Source: Candidatus Gastranaerophilales bacterium (GTDB taxonomy: Bacteria; Cyanobacteriota; Vampirovibrionia; Gastranaerophilales; Gastranaerophilaceae). Taken from it: a stretch of DNA of 48,859 nt. The stretch is from the NCBI GenBank assembly GCA_944324385.1, contig CALUWD010000011.1:1-48859 (forward strand). The letters run 5' to 3'. Numbering within the stretch: position 1 is the stretch's first letter; every line of letters starts with the position of its first letter. The notes below the pieces were generated by a model. It was not told the origin of the DNA. It saw nothing but the letters and a program-made list of their open reading frames with translations, and did not search any database. Positions 17,405 through 26,353 of the stretch are shown here, piece after piece. Made by a program: the position numbers and the translations under genes.

Positions 17405-18692
17405 CAAGGTAAAGAATTTTTTAAAAGAATATAATGTAGGCACTAAGGTAATTTGCGCGCTTTCGGGCGGTTGCGATAGTGTTGTTATGACTCACATTCT
17501 GTCTAAATTAGGGCTTGAAGTTGTTGCAATACATCTAAATCACAACTGGCGAGGCGAAGAATCTTTGCGGGATGAAAATTTTTCAAGGGAATTTGCCAAA
17601 AGCTTAGGAATTGAGTTTTATAGTGAAAAACTTTCTTTTGACGTTAAAAAGACGGAAACTGACGCAAGAGAGGCAAGGTATTTATTTTTTAAAAGTTGTG
17701 CCGAAAAATTCAATTCTAAATATGTTTTTCTTGCGCACAATAAAAACGATAACGCTGAAACCCTTTTGTACAGGGTGATTAAAGGAACTGGTTTAAAAGG
17801 ACTTTGCTCTATTCCAAAACACAGAGATATTTTTTACAGGCCTCTGCTTGATGTTACACGCGAAGAAATTGAGGCCTATGCGAAAGAAAATAATTTAAAA
17901 TATGTTAATGATAGCTCTAATGACAGCATTAAGTACAAAAGAAATTTTATAAGAAAAGAAATTTTACCACTTGTTAAAAAAATTAATCCTGATGTAATTT
18001 GCGCTCTAAATAATCTATCGCAAGTTGCAAATATGCAGTATGAGATTGTTTTAAATGGTTTAAACAAGGCAAAAGAAGATATTTTTTTCAATGATAAAAT
18101 AATTCTTGAGAAATATTTGCTGCTCAGCGAGCCTTTAAAATATGAAATTATTAACGATTTTATAGGGGCTGATTTAAAATATCGCGATTTTAAAAGAATA
18201 AAATCTTACGTTGATTTTATTGAAAAAAATAAAACAAGCACTTCAAAAAAGTCTATTTGTAAGAATTTATTTTTAGAGATTTCAAACGGTTTTATTTTCA
18301 AATCTCATTTGCAAGATAAAAATATGCTTGAAATTCAAATATCGCAAGAAGGCGAGTACGCTTTTGGAGATAAAACAGTGGTTATTGAAAAAATAAATTC
18401 CATGCCTGATTTTAAAAATTTAAAAGACGCACATTTTGCAAATCTTGATTTTAAAAAACCTATAACCCTTAGGACAAGGCGCGATGGGGATATTTTTAAA
18501 CCATATGGGATGAGTGGCAAAATGAAATTAAAGGATTATTTAATTAATAAAAAAATTCCGCGACAAAATCGCGAAAATTTGCTATTATTGGCACAAGGAA
18601 AAGAGATTTTATGTATTTTAGGCGTGCAAATTTCTCAAGATATTAAGGTTAATGACAGTAAAAATTGTTATTTAATAAAAATTACGGAGTAA
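17391..18692 (+). CDS. tilS: tRNA(Ile)-lysidine synthetase
   Basis: Converts C34 of the CAU-anticodon tRNA-Ile to lysidine so that it reads AUA. The N-terminal PP-loop ATPase motif is ALSGGCDSVV (residues 23-32), followed by HLNHNWRGEES and LAHNKNDNAETLLYRVIKGTGLKGL. The C-terminal TilS-C domain is recognisable (TLRTRRDGDIFKPYGMSGKMKLKDYLINKKIP). Length of 433 residues is normal. AUA codons are frequent in this AT-rich DNA, so the enzyme should be essential. It sits in the common tilS-hpt order, overlapping the LdpA-like gene; the usual downstream ftsH is absent. Confidence 0.95.
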   Translation: MPIVNKVKNFLKEYNVGTKVICALSGGCDSVVMTHILSKLGLEVVAIHLNHNWRGEESLRDENFSREFAKSLGIEFYSEKLSFDVKKTETDAREARYLFFKSCAEKFNSKYVFLAHNKNDNAETLLYRVIKGTGLKGLCSIPKHRDIFYRPLLDVTREEIEAYAKENNLKYVNDSSNDSIKYKRNFIRKEILPLVKKINPDVICALNNLSQVANMQYEIVLNGLNKAKEDIFFNDKIILEKYLLLSEPLKYEIINDFIGADLKYRDFKRIKSYVDFIEKNKTSTSKKSICKNLFLEISNGFIFKSHLQDKNMLEIQISQEGEYAFGDKTVVIEKINSMPDFKNLKDAHFANLDFKKPITLRTRRDGDIFKPYGMSGKMKLKDYLINKKIPRQNRENLLLLAQGKEILCILGVQISQDIKVNDSKNCYLIKITE

Positions 18693-18694
18693 AA

Positions 18695-19222
18695 ATGTCA
18701 GATAAAGAATTAAAAGTTTTGATTGATGAAAAAACCCTTGTGACAAGGATCAAGGAAGTTGCATGTGATATAAACAATTACTATGGCTCAAAAGACGAAC
18801 TTACAATTGTTTGCGTCTTAAAGGGTGCTGTTATGTTCTTTTGCGAACTTGCAAAACATCTAAAAATGCCTGTCAGAATGGAGTTTGTTAGCTTATCAAG
18901 CTATGGTGATGCGCAAAAATCATCAGGCAAGGTGTCTGCTCTAAATTTGTCCTTACCTCCGCTTGAGGGCAAAAATGTCTTAGTTGTCGAGGATATAATG
19001 GATACAGGCTTGACGCTTAACTTTTTGCTTGATTTTATGCGCTCAAAATGCAAGGCAAAAGATGTTAAACTTGCAGTTATGTTCGATAAAAAATGTGCTC
19101 GAAAATATCCATTAGAACCTGATTTTTACGCTTTTGATGTTGATGATAAATTTATTGTAGGCTTTGGACTTGACTACCTTGAACTACACAGAAATTTACC
19201 ATATATTGGCTATTATGAGTAA
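18695..19222 (+). CDS. hpt: Hypoxanthine phosphoribosyltransferase
   Basis: Purine salvage: transfers phosphoribose from PRPP to hypoxanthine and guanine. The 175-residue protein has the PRPP loop VLVVEDIMDTGLTL and the typical VCVLKGAVMFFCEL and FIVGFGLDY motifs. ATG 18695 is chosen because GGAG at 18686-18689 is five bases upstream. The stop codon overlaps the end of the convergent spmB by ten bases. It follows tilS by two bases and closes the plus-strand run. Confidence 0.95.
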   Translation: MSDKELKVLIDEKTLVTRIKEVACDINNYYGSKDELTIVCVLKGAVMFFCELAKHLKMPVRMEFVSLSSYGDAQKSSGKVSALNLSLPPLEGKNVLVVEDIMDTGLTLNFLLDFMRSKCKAKDVKLAVMFDKKCARKYPLEPDFYAFDVDDKFIVGFGLDYLELHRNLPYIGYYE

Positions 19223-19749
19223 AAGAAAAGTCTTGAAACAACAATAGCGCAAATAATTCCAACAATATCAGCCAATATACCTGTTAAAATTGCGTGGCGA
19301 AATTTTTTAATACCAACTGCGCCAAAGTAAACTGCTATAACATAAAATGTTGTTTCAGAACTGCCTGTTATGACTGCGCTTAACTTTGCAGCATAAGAGT
19401 CTGCCCCATGGGTGTTTACAATTTCGCTAAAAAGCCCTAAGGTCGCGCTTCCTGATAATGAACGAGTTATCATAAGGGAAAGTGTGTCAGCCGGTATTTT
19501 TAAGGTTTCTAATGGAATTTTTAAAATATTGTATAAAAAATCGAGTGCGCCTGATGCCCTAAACATAGCTATTGCTACCATTATGGCAACAAGGTACGGC
19601 AGAATTTTAACCGCAACCCAAAAACCTTCCTTTGCCCCGTCACAAAAATCCTCGTACAATGGTGCTTTTTTATACACCCCATAAAGCAAAATAGTGCTTA
19701 TAATAACAGGTAAAATCCAAATAGAGATTGTGTTTAAAATTTCTTTCAT
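19213..19749 (-). CDS. spmB: SpmB-like nucleoside recognition membrane protein
   Basis: A 178-residue membrane protein with four or five hydrophobic segments. The segments GAKEGFWVAVKILPYLVAIMVAIAMFRASGAL and GSATLGLFSEIVNTHGADSYAAKLSAVITGSSETTFYVIAVYFGAVGI match the spore maturation protein B family (nucleoside-recognition/gate domain). In Bacillus the pair acts in spore core dehydration, but homologues are common in non-sporulating bacteria, where the substrate is unknown. It starts right after the spmA stop codon. No sporulation gene is seen elsewhere in the window. Confidence 0.9.
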   Translation of the reverse strand: MKEILNTISIWILPVIISTILLYGVYKKAPLYEDFCDGAKEGFWVAVKILPYLVAIMVAIAMFRASGALDFLYNILKIPLETLKIPADTLSLMITRSLSGSATLGLFSEIVNTHGADSYAAKLSAVITGSSETTFYVIAVYFGAVGIKKFRHAILTGILADIVGIICAIVVSRLFFYS

Positions 19750-20325
19750 CTAAAACACCCTCTCTAGAATTTTTGAAATTATGATTGCGCTAATAAATGA
19801 AATTGATGTAACTATTAAAACAGGTAGAATTATTTCAGTTGGGTTTTTTGCACCAGATGCAACAAGTATTGCAAGGACTGACGCCGGTACAAGCTGAAAA
19901 CCTGCAGTATTCATTGCAAGTAGCGTGCACATGGAGTTTGTCGCAACTTTTTTATCTCCCTTATTTTCTTTTTGCAAGTCCTCCATTGCTTTTATGCCAA
20001 AAGGTGTTGCGGCATTTGTTAAGCCAAGAGCGTTTGCGCTAAAATTAAGTGCAATGTTTGAAAAAGCGTCAGAGTCTTTTTTTACGTCTTTAAAGATTAA
20101 TTTCATTATGGGCGAAATTAAGCGAGAAAAAATATTTATTAAGCCCGAGTTTTTTGCAATTTTAACTATACCAAGCCAAAATGCCATTATGCCAATTAGC
20201 GAAAAAGCAATTGTAACGGCATTTTGAGATGATTTTAACATCGCATCAACCACATCTTCCATTTTGCCGTTTATTGCTGCAAAAATAAAAGATGCGATTA
20301 TCAAAAAAAGCCAAATACAGTTCAT
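19750..20325 (-). CDS. spmA: SpmA-like nucleoside recognition membrane protein
   Basis: A 191-residue partner of SpmB. Family features are KSSQNAVTIAFSLIGIMAFWLGIVKIAKNSGL and the strongly conserved LNFSANALGLTNAATPFGIKAMEDLQ, followed by ATNSMCTLLAMNTAGFQLVPASVLAILVASG. Expected in the inner membrane as a complex with SpmB. It follows the unknown gene ending at 20327 without a gap, so four minus-strand genes (21173 down to 19213) form one unit. Confidence 0.92.
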   Translation of the reverse strand: MNCIWLFLIIASFIFAAINGKMEDVVDAMLKSSQNAVTIAFSLIGIMAFWLGIVKIAKNSGLINIFSRLISPIMKLIFKDVKKDSDAFSNIALNFSANALGLTNAATPFGIKAMEDLQKENKGDKKVATNSMCTLLAMNTAGFQLVPASVLAILVASGAKNPTEIILPVLIVTSISFISAIIISKILERVF

Positions 20326-20326
20326 T

Positions 20327-21043
20327 TTAACCGCGCAGTTGGTTTGTGAAGTATGACTCGCCGCTTGAGCTTAAGGTGTATTTCAACATACCATCTTCTT
20401 CTATTGTATCTACAAAACCGCGATTTCTTGCATCGTCAACTATAGAAAGGTCTACCAATGTTCCTGTAGCAGGATAAAATTTTGAATTAAGTAGCTTTAT
20501 GCTAAAGCTTGGCATATTTAGTACACGTTTTAAGTAATACGCGCTAACTATGAACTCCGAAAAAACGTCATTGCTGTTGTTTGCAGCTAGAAACTCGCTC
20601 AAGCTCATAACATTATTTTGCTGTTGTGGCATTTCATAATGCTGCTGTGGTATTTCATAATGCTGTTGTGGCGGCATTGCTTGAGATGATTGTACAGCAA
20701 CCTGTGGTTGAGGAGCTTGTGTGTATTGGGTATACGCAGGTTGTTCAAAAACAGGTTGCTGTTCGTAAAAATGTGGTTGTTCCTGATAATGCGGTTGTTC
20801 TTGATACCTTACCTGCTCTTGAGCATATTGGCGCGGTTGTTGAAACTGCAGAGAGTCTTGTTGCGCTTGTTGGAATTGAGGGGTATAGTTATCTTTTTTC
20901 AGCTCATATGAATCACTGTGTATTTTGCATCTTAAAAAGTGCTCCATATACCTATCAATCTCATATGCAAGAAGTCTGCCACTTTTTGCAACAACCTCAA
21001 GTTGAGCGTCATTGCAAGTAATTTTTAAACGATATACACTCAT
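20327..21043 (-). CDS. Unknown protein with Gln/Tyr/Pro-rich linker and winged-helix-like C terminus
   Basis: I do not recognise a family. Three parts are visible in 238 residues: an N-terminal module (1-40, YRLKITCNDAQLEVVAK then a helix), a low-complexity linker rich in Gln, Tyr and Pro (about 55-150) with repeated YQEQPHYQEQPH and HYEIPQQ units, and a folded C-terminal region (155-238) of helices and a beta-hairpin that could be a winged-helix domain (SEFIVSAYYL, FVDTIEEDGMLKYTLSSSGESY). The N-terminal module resembles the 41-residue protein encoded just upstream. It lies four bases after that gene and directly before spmA. Confidence 0.7.
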   Translation of the reverse strand: MSVYRLKITCNDAQLEVVAKSGRLLAYEIDRYMEHFLRCKIHSDSYELKKDNYTPQFQQAQQDSLQFQQPRQYAQEQVRYQEQPHYQEQPHFYEQQPVFEQPAYTQYTQAPQPQVAVQSSQAMPPQQHYEIPQQHYEMPQQQNNVMSLSEFLAANNSNDVFSEFIVSAYYLKRVLNMPSFSIKLLNSKFYPATGTLVDLSIVDDARNRGFVDTIEEDGMLKYTLSSSGESYFTNQLRG

Positions 21044-21047
21044 CTAG

Positions 21048-21173
21048 TTAACCTTGTTTTTTAAGTATTTCTTCACGCCATTTTGCAAGCTGTTGCTCAA
21101 CAAATTCTGCATCATCTGACGATAATTCAATTTCTATTTCGCCTTTTTTCATTTTAAAAACATATTCTGCCAT
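21048..21173 (-). CDS. 41-residue protein similar to the N-terminal module of its neighbour
   Basis: A small gene with good translation signals: AGAGGA lies nine bases before the ATG at 21173. The product begins MAEYVFKMKKGEIEIELSSD and ends with an amphipathic helix (AEFVEQQLAKWREEILKKQG). The layout, a Tyr-x-x-Lys beta-hairpin followed by one helix, parallels residues 1-40 of the next protein (SVYRLKITCNDAQLEVVAKSG then YEIDRYMEHFL). The two may be diverged copies of one domain. It heads the operon containing spmA and spmB. Function unknown. Confidence 0.65.
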   Translation of the reverse strand: MAEYVFKMKKGEIEIELSSDDAEFVEQQLAKWREEILKKQG

Positions 21174-21376
21174 AGTATAATTCCTCTTTTTAATAATATT
21201 ATTATACAAGTTTTCTTTTTTAACAAATTTTTTAACAAAAATTTATATGTTATGTTGAAATATGTACAAAAATAATTAAAACTGTTAGTGTAATTCGGTC
21301 GTTTGAATGAATACTCTTTGATGTTACTCTATTATACTAAATATGGGAGTATCAGGTTCAAAATCGGGGATATATT

Positions 21377-23038
21377 TTGTACAATTCTATACATCCAATA
21401 AATATTACATATAGAAATCCAAGGCAGTCTTCCTCACTGTCAAATCCTGATGCTCAAAATTACGAACAAACTCCCGTATCATACGAAAATGGCAGTAATG
21501 GCAGAAGCAACAGAGAATTCCCTAATGGCACCAAAGTTGCGATTGATTACACAAAAAACACTGTAAATATATCTCAAATTGTAACTGATTTTAAAAGTAC
21601 GGTTATTGCAATCGGTGCTCCTGAAGACATTTCTAACGAGGTGAACTCCTACCTTACTCTTGTTGAAAAAGAGTCACAAAAGGCAAATCCTTCAAGAGAA
21701 ATTATTTTTTCAAATTTAATAAATGCGTCAAAAATTTCTGATGCTTATATTCATCAAGAGTTGTCCAAAAAAAACGGTAATGCTCCAAAGAATGTTGTTG
21801 AAGGCTGGATTGATGCCCTATTTAAACAAAGAGTTGAGCTAAAGGCCGATTCTACCCATATTAATCCTGATTTTCAACTAGATATTCCTGATAAAAAAAG
21901 AACTCAACAAGTACAACAACCTCAAACGCAAGCTAGTCAGGATGAGTTCAAAAAGGCTCAGCCTTTTGCAAGAGAAATACCAGCTGAAGATTTAATTGAG
22001 CCTCAAAGCGGTGAAGACTTTTCTTTGCTTGTTCAAGATGAAGTCAAGACTCAAGATGAAGCTGTTTATGACGAGCAAAATCTAGTACAGAGTCAACAAT
22101 ATTTTGAATCAAAAAAACAGATAAAAAACGATGATGTTATTGAATTTAGAACGATTGAACCTGTAAAATCAAATGTATATGAGCCTGAAATCGTCGAGGC
22201 GCTTGATATTGCACCCGTACAAGAAGTAGAACATGAAGTAAACATTGTACAAGAAACAAAATCAAAAAAGCCTTCTTATGTTACAAATGAGCACGACAGG
22301 GTTTTATCAAAATCCCTAAAAGATGCAAAGGCATATTTAACTCTTGACGATGATCCTGCACTTGCACTTGAAACAATTAACAATGCATTGGGTGAGGTTA
22401 ATTCTGATACAAATAAAAACTTGCGCGCTGCATTGCACTTTGAGCGTGGAAAAATATTTGATGATTACGATTATGTAAATTACGCGCTTCGCGATTATTA
22501 TGAAGCCACAAAATGCGATGATGACAATTTAAAATCTCAAGCACATCTGCGCATGGCAAGAATTTACGATGATTACGTTGACTTTGAACCTGCTGTTGAT
22601 CATTATCAAGATGCACTTGCATATAGTGGTGAAGCAAGTAATTTGCGTGCTCAAACAAAAATTCTAGGTGAGATGGCATCTATGTTTAGTGGGAGATATG
22701 ACCTAGAGAGTACCCAAATGCTCTCAAATTTAGCAATAGAGTCTGCAAAAGAAGTTGATGATCCAATTTTGCTTTCAAAAACATACTCAAGCGCTGCGAG
22801 AAACTATGAGTATTTGGGCGAGGATTTTAGAGCTCTTGATAATTTTAAAAATGCTGTTAAAGCAATTGAAGGTTTTGACGATGATTATGAAACTTATAAT
22901 TTGCGCGCACAAAATTATGAAGATGCGGCTGATGTAATGGATAGATTGGGAAATGTTGCTAAATCAGAGAGTCTTTTATCAAAAGCTCGTCTGTATCGTC
23001 AAAGAGCTCAGCTCGAGAATCTTTCAGAGGCAGTATAA
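21377..23038 (+). CDS. TPR-containing protein of unknown function, TTG start
   Basis: The 553-residue product starts at TTG 21377, supported by CGGGGA seven bases upstream; no in-frame ATG is near. The N-terminal ~40 residues are polar (NSIHPINITYRNPRQSSSLSN). Residues about 55-160 form a helical domain, about 170-305 a charged, Gln/Glu-rich linker, and about 310-550 degenerate TPR-like repeats (ALHFERGKIFDDYDYVNYALRDYYEATKCD and following). The last 80 bases overlap the convergent aroB gene tail to tail. No signal peptide. It is likely a scaffold protein; the partner is unknown. Confidence 0.75.
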   Translation: MYNSIHPINITYRNPRQSSSLSNPDAQNYEQTPVSYENGSNGRSNREFPNGTKVAIDYTKNTVNISQIVTDFKSTVIAIGAPEDISNEVNSYLTLVEKESQKANPSREIIFSNLINASKISDAYIHQELSKKNGNAPKNVVEGWIDALFKQRVELKADSTHINPDFQLDIPDKKRTQQVQQPQTQASQDEFKKAQPFAREIPAEDLIEPQSGEDFSLLVQDEVKTQDEAVYDEQNLVQSQQYFESKKQIKNDDVIEFRTIEPVKSNVYEPEIVEALDIAPVQEVEHEVNIVQETKSKKPSYVTNEHDRVLSKSLKDAKAYLTLDDDPALALETINNALGEVNSDTNKNLRAALHFERGKIFDDYDYVNYALRDYYEATKCDDDNLKSQAHLRMARIYDDYVDFEPAVDHYQDALAYSGEASNLRAQTKILGEMASMFSGRYDLESTQMLSNLAIESAKEVDDPILLSKTYSSAARNYEYLGEDFRALDNFKNAVKAIEGFDDDYETYNLRAQNYEDAADVMDRLGNVAKSESLLSKARLYRQRAQLENLSEAV

Positions 23039-24023
23039 GATTAATTTTTGAATCTTTAACCTTTTTGTCAGATTTCATAATCTCAATTATCTTATCAGGA
23101 TTTAATTTTTTCAATTTTGGTGTAAGCTCAAATTTATCAATTAAATTTATTCCATAGTCATGGTAGTTTTTGTCAATCAAGCCTTTTAAAAGTGATGTCT
23201 TAAGCGCCATTTTGATACCTGCTGCAACTGCTTGGCCATGTAGTATTTTATAGTTTGATATTTTTTCAATAGCATGGGCGTATGTGTGCCCGAGGTTTAA
23301 TATTGCCCTCAAGCCACTTTCTTTTTCGTCCTGTTCAACCACTGCAGCTTTGAGTGACACACAAGCGTATATTATTTGCTCGATTTTATTTTGAATTTCA
23401 TTTGGGTTTATATTTTCAAAAAGCTCAAAAAGATTAAAAAATTCTTTTGCACCGCAACTTTTTTCAATGAATGCGTATTTTATAACTTCACCCATTCCGC
23501 ACTGAAAATCATTGTGTGACAAGGTTTTTAAGACATCAGAGTCAATTAAAACTTTTTTAGGTTGATAAAAAGCTCCGACAAGATTTTTTCCGTGTTTATT
23601 GTTAAATCCTGTTTTGCCACCGACGGATGAGTCAACTTGAGAAAGCAGAGTTGTTGGTATTTGTATAAAATCAACCCCTCTTAGCGCACATGCAGCGCAA
23701 AAACCTGCCATATCGCCGATTACTCCGCCGCCAAAGGCTATAATGCAGTCTTTGCGCTCGATTCTATTGTCTAATAATTTATTTAAAATATATTCAATTG
23801 TCTTTAAATTTTTATATTTTTCGCCGTCTTTTATAATAACAGTTCTTGTTTTGTTGAATTTTGACAAAAATTCTGGATATATCTTTGCAATTTTATCATT
23901 GGTAATTAAAAAATATCTTCTATCTTCAAGCTGTTCTTTAATGTTGTCCAAAATTCCACGCTCGATTATTATAGGATAACTTAAGTCTGTTTCTTTTTTT
24001 AAATTAACGCACAAGTTTTTCAT
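22959..24023 (-). CDS. aroB: 3-dehydroquinate synthase
   Basis: Second enzyme of the shikimate pathway, converting DAHP to 3-dehydroquinate with NAD and a divalent metal. Motifs are KDGEKYKN, AFGGGVIGDMAGFCAACALRGVDFIQIPTTLLSQVDSSVGGKTGFN, GMGEVIKYAFI, LNLGHTYAHAIE and LHGQAVAAG with the zinc histidines. ATG 24023 is chosen because AGGAG lies just upstream; the frame runs on to a TTG at 24038. It overlaps aroK by 20 bases upstream and the convergent TPR gene by 80 bases at the 3' end. Last gene of the gmk-to-aroB operon. Confidence 0.96.
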   Translation of the reverse strand: MKNLCVNLKKETDLSYPIIIERGILDNIKEQLEDRRYFLITNDKIAKIYPEFLSKFNKTRTVIIKDGEKYKNLKTIEYILNKLLDNRIERKDCIIAFGGGVIGDMAGFCAACALRGVDFIQIPTTLLSQVDSSVGGKTGFNNKHGKNLVGAFYQPKKVLIDSDVLKTLSHNDFQCGMGEVIKYAFIEKSCGAKEFFNLFELFENINPNEIQNKIEQIIYACVSLKAAVVEQDEKESGLRAILNLGHTYAHAIEKISNYKILHGQAVAAGIKMALKTSLLKGLIDKNYHDYGINLIDKFELTPKLKKLNPDKIIEIMKSDKKVKDSKINLILPLKDSRAELFDDTDELLIKDSLI

Positions 24024-24516
24024 ATATTTCTCCTGCAATCTCTTTTGCGTTTTTGTTGTCAGTTATTATTTTTTCGCCTGATTTTTCATATTTTTCAAGC
24101 CTTTTTGATAAAATTTCCTCTATTGTATTTTTTGGATTTTGCGTATTTAAAAGAGGTCTGTGCTTTTGGTTTTTTATTCTGTTGTATATTGTTTCACTTT
24201 TTGCACTTAAATAAAAAACTTGCCCTAAGTCTTTTAAAATTTTAATATTTTCATCTTTTAAAATAACTCCGCCGCCTGTAGAAAGCACAAAATTACTTTG
24301 ATTTTCAAAATTTTTTAACTCTTGTGTTTCAATTTCTCTAAAGTACTTTTCGCCTTTTTGAGAAAAAATATCTGTAATTTTTCCATATTTGTTTTCAATA
24401 ACTTCATCAAGGTCAATAAAATCGTAATTTAAAACTGTCGCCAACTCTTTGCCGACAGTTGTTTTGCCAGAGCCCATCATGCCTGTTAAAATTACATTTT
24501 TAAATTCTTTTTGCAT
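24004..24516 (-). CDS. aroK: Shikimate kinase
   Basis: Phosphorylates shikimate at the 3-position. The 170-residue protein begins MQKEFKNVILTGMMGSGKTTVG with the Walker A loop, and has the shikimate-site residues in IDLDEVIE, FREIETQEL and STGGGVILKDEN, plus the lid RHRPLL-type segment KHRPLLNT. ATG 24516 gives the normal family length; the frame is open further upstream within aroC. It overlaps aroC by 17 bases and aroB by 20 bases, indicating tight translational coupling. Confidence 0.95.
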   Translation of the reverse strand: MQKEFKNVILTGMMGSGKTTVGKELATVLNYDFIDLDEVIENKYGKITDIFSQKGEKYFREIETQELKNFENQSNFVLSTGGGVILKDENIKILKDLGQVFYLSAKSETIYNRIKNQKHRPLLNTQNPKNTIEEILSKRLEKYEKSGEKIITDNKNAKEIAGEIYEKLVR

Positions 24517-25606
24517 TGTTTTGAAAGTTCTTTTTAATTTCTTCGTAATTGTCGCTGCCAAATTTTTCAAAAAACGCATCTAAAATAACTATCGCACACA
24601 TGTTTTTTGCAACAACTCCGCAAGCATGAACCGCAGCTGTGTCTGCTCTTTCAAAATGTGCTTCCACTTGTTCTTTTGTATTTAAATTAATTGATTTTAA
24701 GGCTTTTTTCATAGTGGGAATTGGTTTCATTGAGGCTGTTATGATTACATCTTCGCCATTTGTCATGCCGCCTTCTAGACCACCTGCATTATTTGTATGT
24801 CTTAATATTCTTTCATTTTCACCTAAAAATATTTCATCGTGGACATTTGAGCCAAAGCTATCTGCACATTTAGAGCCAAGGCCTATTTCAACACTTTTTA
24901 TTGCAGGGACACTCATAACAGCTTGAGCCAGTTTGCCATCAAGCCTTCTGTCCCAATGAACATGACTTCCAAGCCCGATTGGCAGGTTTTTTATTGTAAT
25001 TTTTACCCTTCCGCCAAGACTTTCACCAAGCTCTTGCGCCTCTTTTACTTTTGCTTCAAACTTTTCAGGGTCATTTTCGCCACCAAGGGAAATAACTTGC
25101 GAGTCAAATTCAATATCAAAATTTTTAAGAATATTTTGACAAATTGCACCAACTGCAACGCGCGTTGTTGTTTCTCTTGCACTTGAGCGCTCAAGGATAT
25201 TTCTAATGTCTTTTTGATTGTACTTTATTGCGCCTGCAAAATCAGCATGCCCAGGGCGAACATTTTCTATGGTTTTCGACTTTAAAAACTCTTTTTCTTC
25301 TTCGCTTAGCAAATTTATGTCTAATTTTTCAACACTCATTGGGATGAGCCAGTTTTTGTAATCTCGATTATTAATTTCTATGCAAATTGGTGCACCTGTT
25401 GTTTTTGAAAACCTAACGCCTGAATTAAAGTGAATTAAATCTGTTTCAATTTTCATTCTTCCGCCACGACCAATGCCGCCTTGACGAGCCTTTAGCTCAG
25501 AATTTATAAAATCAAAATCAAGTTCAAAATTAGCACCTACACCTTCAATTATGGCATTTAAGCATTCCCCGTGGGATTCTCCAGATGTTAAAAAACGAAT
25601 TGACAT
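24500..25606 (-). CDS. aroC: Chorismate synthase
   Basis: Last shared step of aromatic biosynthesis, producing chorismate from EPSP with reduced FMN. The 368-residue protein starts SIRFLTSGESHGECLNAIIEGV and has RQGGIGRGGRMKIE, RPGHADFAGAIKYN, ERSSARETTTRVAVGAICQ and GGLEGGMTNGEDVI, all FMN and substrate motifs. AAGGAG is seven bases before the ATG. aroA (EPSP synthase) and aroE are not in this window. It overlaps aroK at its end. Confidence 0.97.
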   Translation of the reverse strand: MSIRFLTSGESHGECLNAIIEGVGANFELDFDFINSELKARQGGIGRGGRMKIETDLIHFNSGVRFSKTTGAPICIEINNRDYKNWLIPMSVEKLDINLLSEEEKEFLKSKTIENVRPGHADFAGAIKYNQKDIRNILERSSARETTTRVAVGAICQNILKNFDIEFDSQVISLGGENDPEKFEAKVKEAQELGESLGGRVKITIKNLPIGLGSHVHWDRRLDGKLAQAVMSVPAIKSVEIGLGSKCADSFGSNVHDEIFLGENERILRHTNNAGGLEGGMTNGEDVIITASMKPIPTMKKALKSINLNTKEQVEAHFERADTAAVHACGVVAKNMCAIVILDAFFEKFGSDNYEEIKKNFQNNAKRI

Positions 25607-25615
25607 ATTTTCTCC

Positions 25616-26353
25616 TTACACATATGTCCAGGGCACTTGTTCGTGCGCTATTATTGTTTCTACCCCTGTTTTTGCAATTAGCCCTTGTATTAAAGGTAGC
25701 ACAGGTAATTCTGATTCAAAATGACCTATGTCAGCGACCGCAAAGCCATCTACTTCAAGCGCTGCGTGAAATTTGATGTCGCCTGTAATATATAAATCAA
25801 CATCGTAATCATTTAGCGTTTCAATGTTGCTTCCGCCTCCTCCTGCGCAAATTGCAACATTTCTTACCGTTTGAACATTTGAGGGGTTTATTAATTTTAT
25901 TCTTTCAGAATTTAGCGATTGTTTTATGCCTGAAACAAATTCATCTAGCGCAATTTCATCCTTTAGATGTGAAATTTTTATGTAATCGTTTACTGTTACA
26001 AGATTTTTTAAACCTAAAACTCCGCAAAGTGCGTCTGTTGTTGAGCCGTATGTTTTGTCTAAATTTGTATGCGCACTGTAGACGCAAATATTGTGCTTAA
26101 TTGCTTGAATGATTAAATTATTGTCGATTTTGCTAAGTTTGTGAAAAATTGGAGGGTGATGTGTAATAATAAGGTCGCAATCATTTGTTATAGCTTGCTC
26201 AAGCACTTCTTTTGTAAAGGAAAGCGCTATAAGCACACGATTTGTGTAATCATGGTGCAGGTTAATCTGCCAGCCTGTATTATCCCAACTTTCTGCAAGT
26301 TCAGGGGAGGCGTACCTTTCGATTTTTAAAATAATTTCATCTGTTTTAATCAT
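25616..26353 (-). CDS. Nif3-like dinuclear metal centre protein (DUF34/YqfO family)
   Basis: A 245-residue member of the Nif3 family of hexameric proteins that hold a two-metal centre. The metal-binding sequences IITHHPPIFH and the C-terminal DIGHFESELPVL are present, and YSAHTNLDKTYGSTTDAL is typical. The biochemical role of this widespread family is not settled; GTP cyclohydrolase-I-like and metal-handling roles have been proposed. It sits between coaBC, which it overlaps by eight bases, and aroC, nine bases downstream. GGAG precedes the ATG. Confidence 0.9.
   Translation of the reverse strand: MIKTDEIILKIERYASPELAESWDNTGWQINLHHDYTNRVLIALSFTKEVLEQAITNDCDLIITHHPPIFHKLSKIDNNLIIQAIKHNICVYSAHTNLDKTYGSTTDALCGVLGLKNLVTVNDYIKISHLKDEIALDEFVSGIKQSLNSERIKLINPSNVQTVRNVAICAGGGGSNIETLNDYDVDLYITGDIKFHAALEVDGFAVADIGHFESELPVLPLIQGLIAKTGVETIIAHEQVPWTYV

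Noticed and set aside
21343-21417. Short ATG frame (about 23 codons) before the TTG-started TPR gene
   Set aside because: It overlaps the better supported TTG start with CGGGGA upstream; it has no similarity to anything and no clear ribosome site, though a leader peptide cannot be excluded.
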